From Hydra vulgaris (Eukaryota > Cnidaria > Hydrozoa > Anthoathecata > Hydridae): 64,000 bases of DNA. The stretch is from contig NC_088922.1 in NCBI RefSeq assembly GCF_038396675.1, positions 66,061,001 through 66,125,000 on the forward strand, written 5' to 3'. The notes below the pieces were generated by a model. It made no database searches and had not been told where the DNA came from. It saw only the letters and a program-made list of their open reading frames with translations. Position numbers and translations under genes: made by a program. Of the stretch, positions 58,781 through 64,000 are shown one piece after another (within the stretch, counting starts at the first letter, position 1; each line of letters starts with the position of its first letter).

Positions 58781-59259
58781 ATATCAGACACATAAAAAGT
58801 TTATTCAAAACAATTTTTTTTTTTTTTTGTGATTTTTTTAAAAGTTTTAAAATCACATTAATACAGCTCCAAGGGAGAGGGAGTAATTTTATTAAAATAC
58901 TTTTGTAATTGAAACTTAATTAAATGAGTTGGATACTTTTAAAGTTGTTTTTGTGTTATGATATTCAAATTTAAACGAACAAATTTTTAAACTGTTTATA
59001 AAACAATGTTTTATTTAAATTAATAAATATCTATTATTTTTGCTTTGAGTAAGTTGTATTTTACACAGTAACTTAAATATTATAGCCTATTAAAAAGTTC
59101 TTTATAAAATTTCTTTAGTTTTTAGAATAAATAGTCTCAATAGGTTAAATTTTATTTTTAAAAAGTTTTTAATTAAAAATATAAAAGTGAAAATTTTAAT
59201 ACCTTTTTTTGTTTGCAACATTTTTTTTTTCAACATCTTTGCTACCAACAAAGCTGCAA
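58781..59259. other. AT-rich spacer between CR1 copies 2 and 3
   Basis: No coding similarity; possible 3' flank of copy 3. Confidence 0.4.
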
Positions 59260-60404
59260 GCAACCACTACTAGAGTTGGAAGTTACTGGAAGAGAAAAAA
59301 AGAAAGTTTATAGAGCAACGGTTGACAGCTGACTTTAAAGATTACAAATTTTATGAATCAGGAAAACAAAATAAATGGAACAAACTCCAAAGATGTTTGA
59401 GGAAGTAAACTAGAAGAATAAGAATTTTTGGAGTACTTAAGAACAGTCACAGTAAAAGTATGAAACTAAATTTTAGTTAAAAGTATGAAAATAAATTTTA
59501 GTAGATGGCACAAGAGGTGCTAACACTTTAGAGCAGCACCCATTAGTAGTATTTATAGAAAAGAGAGAAAAAAGCAACATTACAGCAATGTTATAATAGT
59601 TGGAGGTTGGCTGCAAGAGCAGGTCCAATTATGTTTATAATGCGTTTCTACACCTTGTCTAAAAGAGAAAGCGCATCATTGGAAGATCCGCCCCAGATAT
59701 GGCAACAGTATTCCATACAAGGACGGAATTGAGATTTATAGAAATAAAGAATAGAATCCTGAGTTAGAAAGTGGCAAGCACAATAAAGAGATGCAACCTT
59801 AGCAGATGCTAATTTTACAATTGAATTGATATATGGTTTCCAAGAAAGATCGGAAGAGATAATCCTAGAAGACAAAGGGTAGACGACTCTTTGCATTACC
59901 GCTCATAAATATAGGAAGATCTAGATTATTGCAATAACGATTAGCTGAAAAAAAATTGACTTTTATTTAAGTTAAAGTTCACCAGCCAAATGCTGCAGCA
60001 GAAGTGAGATCTTTTTCAAGCTCAAATGCCCCCTCCAAGCAATCAGAGAGTATTGGTTTCTTATCAAGACAAGAATAAATGGTAATATTATCAACAAACA
60101 ATGCCACCTTAGCTGTGAGAATTTCAGGGAGATTGTTAACGAATTAAAAACAGTATAGGGCCAATGATAGAATCTTTAGGAACCTCTGAAGTTACAGGAA
60201 GAAGAGTGTTGTCCATTGAGGACAATTTTTATACTACTAATTAGTAGGTAAGGAAGGATTTAATTAACAATGTTACCAGATACACCATAAGAAGAGAGTT
60301 TATGGAGAAGACCAGCATGTCAAACTATATCAAAAGCTTTAGAAATGTCATGAACAATCGCCTTAACCTCTCTACATCTATCTAATGTAGGATAAAATCT
60401 ATTA

Positions 60405-61864
60405 CAGTCCCTGACCACAAAATTGTGATCACCTACAATTTTTGTGTATTTTTAACTTTAAGGGTTTGTAAAAAGTATACCAAAAGTACAATTGCAATAT
60501 TAATTATATTTTATTGATAAAACATGTTTCCTTAATAATAAAATAATATTTCAAAATCAATATACACACATTTTAACAAACAATTACTCTTTTTGATTGC
60601 AAGTCATAAAAAAATAATAATATTTTGTTATTCCTCCTTTTAACGAAATGACTTTAGCTATTTGGTCTGGCATACTTTTAATACAGTTTATTGCTGCTGT
60701 CTTAATTTTTTCATTGTGGTGCCAATGATAAAGTAATTTTTCAATCAAGTCCCTTTTGTTTGTTGAAACCTCGGAAGAAATTTCCTTCTTGAGAATGTTC
60801 CACAAATTCTCAATCAGACTTGAGAGTTCCCTGGTCAATATAAAACAGGGATATTTTTTGTTTTAAGGAAGTTTGTGATCATTTTAAGCTTTATGACATG
60901 GAGCACTATCATGCATAAACGTAAATGTATTGTTGTTTGGAAACCATTCTTGTATTTGGGGGATAAGTTAGCTCTCCATAACCTCTTGATATTGTATTTG
61001 GTTCGTCACCCCATTGACAATATAAAGTCTTCCATTGCCTTTACCACTGATAACTGACCACACCATAACTTTAGTTGGATGTTTAACAGTTTGTACAAGT
61101 CCATCTTAAACCAACTTCAGCCCACCGTCTCCTCACTGTGCGCTCCGAAACTTGTATTCCAGACTCTTGAATAAGTTTTGACAGCAAGTGGGATGATTTT
61201 TTTCTATTTTCTAGACAAATATCTCTTATAATTCTGTCTGTCCTGGGAGTGGTTTTACATTTTGACCCACTCCATCGTTTACTTTTTGGAGAAAGAGTGA
61301 TGTTGTTTTCCATTTTATGTTTGCTTTTATTGACTAATGGTTGCGAAACTTTACACATTTTAGCAATTTTCCGTTGTGAATGCTCTGAATGTTGTAAATG
61401 TGCTTTTATTTCTGGAATTTTGCTTGGACTTATGTCCTTACCGGTACCCATGTTTTTTTTTTTATTGAAGTTTTCAATTACAACCTATTACACTAAAAAT
61501 ATTAATAAAATGGTACTATATATATTAATTCTTGCTATTTATAATAACTTTATAAAATGTATTAAAAATAATAAAACACTTTTCACTAAAAAAAAACTGT
61601 TAAAATGTAAACAAATGTATGTGACAAATCAACCACGATTATTTTAAAATTGACAAAAATTCACATTGCTGACTTAAAACACACCTAACTTCACATTGGT
61701 CATGATTATAAAGAAATTTTCTTTTCTATTTTATTTGATAGATGTCAGTATTGTATAATAAGTTAGTAATAATAATATGCTCACCTTGAAATTACTTTAA
61801 AATAACTTTGAAAACAAAATATGTGGAAAAAATGAGGTGATCACAATATTGCGGCCTGGGACTG
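60405..61864 (-). mobile_element. Tc1-like element, 1460 bp, with TA target duplication
   Basis: Left end cagtccctgaccacaaaatt + gtgatcacct; right end, reverse complemented, cagtcccaggccgcaatatt + gtgatcacct: TIRs of about 30 bp with four mismatches. TA flanks at 60403-60404 and 61865-61866. Removing it joins gataaaatctat-ta-gttattacc, matching gataaaaagtattggttattact in CR1 copy 1, which proves the insertion. Confidence 0.95.
60584..61451 (-). pseudogene. Tc1-like transposase, internally deleted
   Basis: DDE transposase relic. N-terminal frame (61083-61451): 'MGTGKDISPSKIPEIKAHLQ', helix-turn-helix 'HSQRKIAKMCKVSQPLVNKS', second HTH 'TPRTDRIIRDICLENRKKSS' and 'SERTVRRRWAEVGLR'. The next readable part is 'TVKHPTKVMVWSVISGKGNG' (~61030-61090), so roughly 75 codons including the first catalytic D (family SDESxF) are deleted. 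Then 'NNNTFTFMHDSAPCHKA' (second D, ~60900-60945), and after a frame change 'SSLIENLWNILKKEISSE' (60770-60830, family DLNPIENLW; the D is lost in the broken segment) and the C-terminus. Cannot be active. Confidence 0.9.
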
Positions 61865-62380
61865 TAGTTATTACCATTAACAAATCAGCAACAGAAAGAG
61901 AAGATCAAAATCCATATTGATGATCAGAAAATAAGTTATTAGATTTAAGATAAGAGATTAAGCATTTGTTAATTAAAGACTCAAAAACCTTGCTTATGAT
62001 AGTAAGAAGACTAATGGGACGGTAGTTAGTTGAGTCAGATTGCTCTCCAGAATTTTTGAAATAAGTGATAACAGATGCTGCTTTCCAGCAGGCTGGAAAA
62101 CAAGACTCTGATAAGCACTTGTTAAATTATTTTGAAAGTATAGATGACAGCTCCAGCAAATATTTCTGAAAGACTGTAACAGGTATGTTGTCGGAACCAC
62201 AAGCTGTAGAAGAGTCTAAGCAGAAAATCATTTTAGATACAGAAGCTAGTAAAGTGATGTGAATGTCAAGCAATCTGTTTGTAGGCTATATTAAGTAGAA
62301 TGTGATTAGTAGAATCCAGAGATGAGTTTGATGAAAAGTTCATAGCTAATAGTTCAGCTTACTTCAACACTTTATTCTAC

Positions 62381-62931
62381 TTCTACCATGCTCTATTTTC
62401 CAACTTTTTACACAGCTTTATTTGTTATGACGACATTGTCTAAAAAAAGTTCTTGAATGTTAAGATAAATAAACAAAAAAACAAAGTTTTGATTGAAACA
62501 CATTTTTGCTTTCCTTCTTTCTTGAATTATTGATTTAACATAGACAATATAGAGTCTTTAATTATTTATGGTTTGACTGATTAAATATAAGCCATTGTCA
62601 AGTCAATAATTGTCAATCAATTAATGTATGTATGTATATATCTATGTATCTATGTACTTATGTATGTGTATATTTATACATATATATCTGTGGCCTTTCG
62701 TCAAATTATGATAAGTGCATAATTGTTCATTTTGAGATAAGTATGCAGTTTTGCTATATTTCGTTAGATCTTTTATTTTGTTAAACTATGTTTGCTGTAG
62801 TTTTTTTTTTAGTTTTAGTTTTATTTTTATGAAAAATAATTTATTTTTTTTTATTACCCGATTTATGGCAACAAATCTAGTTTTCAAGCTCTTTTTCAAA
62901 ATATCATATATTTGCATTAATGGCCACAGAT
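62381..62931. other. Non-coding interval
   Basis: AT-rich with tatgtatgtatatatctatgta-like microsatellite near 62620-62690. No gene found. Confidence 0.45.
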
Positions 62932-63121
<190 letters not shown>

Positions 63122-63354
63122 GCATACATACATACACTATAACGATAGATAACAAATTGTTACTTGTTTTTGCTACCTTTATAGAATACAGCGTTTTCCG
63201 AAAACATATTTTTTATTATTTAGTTTCCATTCAGACTCTATTTTCTTATGACGAAGCATTTTTTTTGTTTTTTCTGTATAGTCTTTTCATATTGTTTTTA
63301 TGGTTATTATTTGCAATAAAATTTTGAATAAGTATTATTGAAAATCAATTTTAG

Positions 63355-63449
63355 GCTGCGAGTTTCGCGGTGGAGATGAAAAACTTCAGTTGCATGAGGT
63401 TCAGTGTTCATTCCAAGAAACAGCTGTTGAATGGGATTCAATTTGTGAT
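63355..63449 (+). CDS. TRAF7: TRAF7-like E3 ubiquitin ligase, next coding exon
   Basis: Bounded by AG (63353-63354) and GT (63450-63451). Joining its first two bases to the last base of the exon ending at 49721 restores a Gly codon and continues 'CKFATKG-CEFRGGDEKLQLH' followed by 'EVQCSFQETAVEWDSICD'. Cys and His spacing (C-x6-C-x13-H-x4-C) completes a TRAF-type zinc finger begun in the previous exon. Phase 0 at the right end; the gene should continue beyond the window toward coiled-coil and WD40 parts. Confidence 0.8.
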
Positions 63450-63495
63450 GTATAATATATTTATTTGATATGTTTTTCATTTATTTTGATTTGTT

Positions 63496-63821
63496 ATGTA
63501 CATGCATACATACATACACACATACATACATACATTCATATATACATATATACATAGATACATACATACATATATACATACATACATACGTACATACATA
63601 CATACATACATACATACATACATACATACATACATACATACATACATACATACATACATACATACATACATTCATATATACATATATACATAGATACATA
63701 CATACATATATACATACATACATACGTACATACATACATACATACATACATACATACATACATACATACATACATACATACATACATACATACATACATA
63801 CATGCATACATACATACATAC
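63496..63821. repeat. (CATA)n tetranucleotide array
   Basis: About 326 bp of cata repeats. A variant block (ttcatatatacatatataca, tagata, cgta) occurs at 63532-63595 and again at 63670-63733, so a segment of about 138 bp was duplicated in tandem. Confidence 0.97.
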
Positions 63822-64000
63822 TAGTAAATGACTGGGGTTGATATTTGACTAGGGCCCGGGCCTGGTTTGATAAAATATAGTCGGGGTTGGGACAGGGGCT
63901 GGGTTTGTGACCAGGGCTACATAAACATTTATATATCCAAAAGTTTTGTTTTTTTTTATTCAAAGTTCATGTTATATTTTTTATATATGTGCATATATAA
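63822..64000. other. Intronic sequence at right edge
   Basis: Contains several gggc-rich words (actagggcccgggcctgg, gaccagggct) within AT-rich DNA; possibly an element end. Not identified. Confidence 0.35.

Larger units (their letters stand above)
59260..62380 (-). mobile_element. CR1-like retrotransposon, copy 3, interrupted by a Tc1 element
   Basis: Collinear with copy 1 from about 62380 to 59990 once the insert 60405-61864 is removed, and it keeps the C-terminal RT part missing from copy 1. 'SDLSWKPYINSIVKLASAKV' and 'SQFRPCMEYCCHIWGG' (59648-59896) are RT C-terminal motifs; 'LTTVPLVFLLS'-type decay lies at 61994-62200. Many stops. This is the best template in the window for the 3' end of the family. 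Confidence 0.85.

Noticed and set aside
60875-61647. Forward-strand frames within the Tc1-like element
   Set aside because: Antisense of the reverse-strand transposase; the reverse complement gives the VMVWS and HDSAPCH motifs.
63470-63963. Thr-Tyr-Ile-His and Met-Tyr-Val-Cys repeat frames
   Set aside because: Translation of the (CATA)n array in all frames; expected from the repeat alone.

Overview
The window looks like animal nuclear DNA from a cnidarian, most likely Hydra or a close relative. It is very AT-rich, has long (TA)n microsatellites, and is filled with decayed CR1-like non-LTR retrotransposons and hAT, Tc1/mariner, pogo/Tigger and Mutator-like DNA transposons. The organism call is inferred from composition and repeat content; no species-diagnostic gene was matched.

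Only one host gene is supported. A TRAF7-like RING/TRAF-zinc-finger protein is encoded on the + strand by an exon at 49256-49721 (phase 1 donor) and an exon at 63355-63449. The two join in frame through a TRAF-type zinc finger, across a 13.6 kb intron packed with mobile elements. The rest of the gene, including the expected WD40 part, would lie to the right of the window.

Layout. 1-520: end of an unclassified transposon protein (PGxKQ/TSHGK family). 2.9-4.1 kb: hAT-like remnant. 4.4-4.8 kb: hairpin plus a 13-copy 28-bp minisatellite. 6.8 kb: short palindromic element. 8.1-10.5 kb: CR1-like element with endonuclease and reverse transcriptase. 11.1-12.1 kb: Mutator-like transposase. 12.8-13.6 kb: hAT/ZBED5-like fragment. 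14.0-17.2 kb: long-TIR element with an unclassified protein. 17.5-21.4 kb: two RT remnants, a DUF7869-like remnant and a hAT MITE. 22.1-26.7 kb: long-TIR element with a 'CFDTTxSNTG' protein, carrying a tRNA-derived SINE. 27.1-28.8 kb: pogo-like transposase with a PHD-like finger. 28.9-33.5 kb: element with ~580 bp TIRs and the PGxKQ/TSHGK protein. 33.5-40.6 kb: two old hAT copies, one split by a younger hAT with a perfect 8-bp target duplication. 40.8-43.0 kb: complete Tigger-like element. 43-49 kb: palindromic elements, TA arrays, a hAT fragment and an RT remnant. 49.3-63.4 kb: the TRAF7-like exons and their intron, which holds a Penelope-like remnant, a nested foldback, three RT copies and a Tc1 element nested in one of them.

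The elements do not form a pathway; the record is one of repeated nested insertion. The most interesting material is three long-TIR elements carrying protein families I cannot assign to a named superfamily, PIP-box-like (PCNA-binding) motifs at the ends of unrelated transposases, and palindromic elements and retrotransposon 3' ends that sit against (TA)n arrays.
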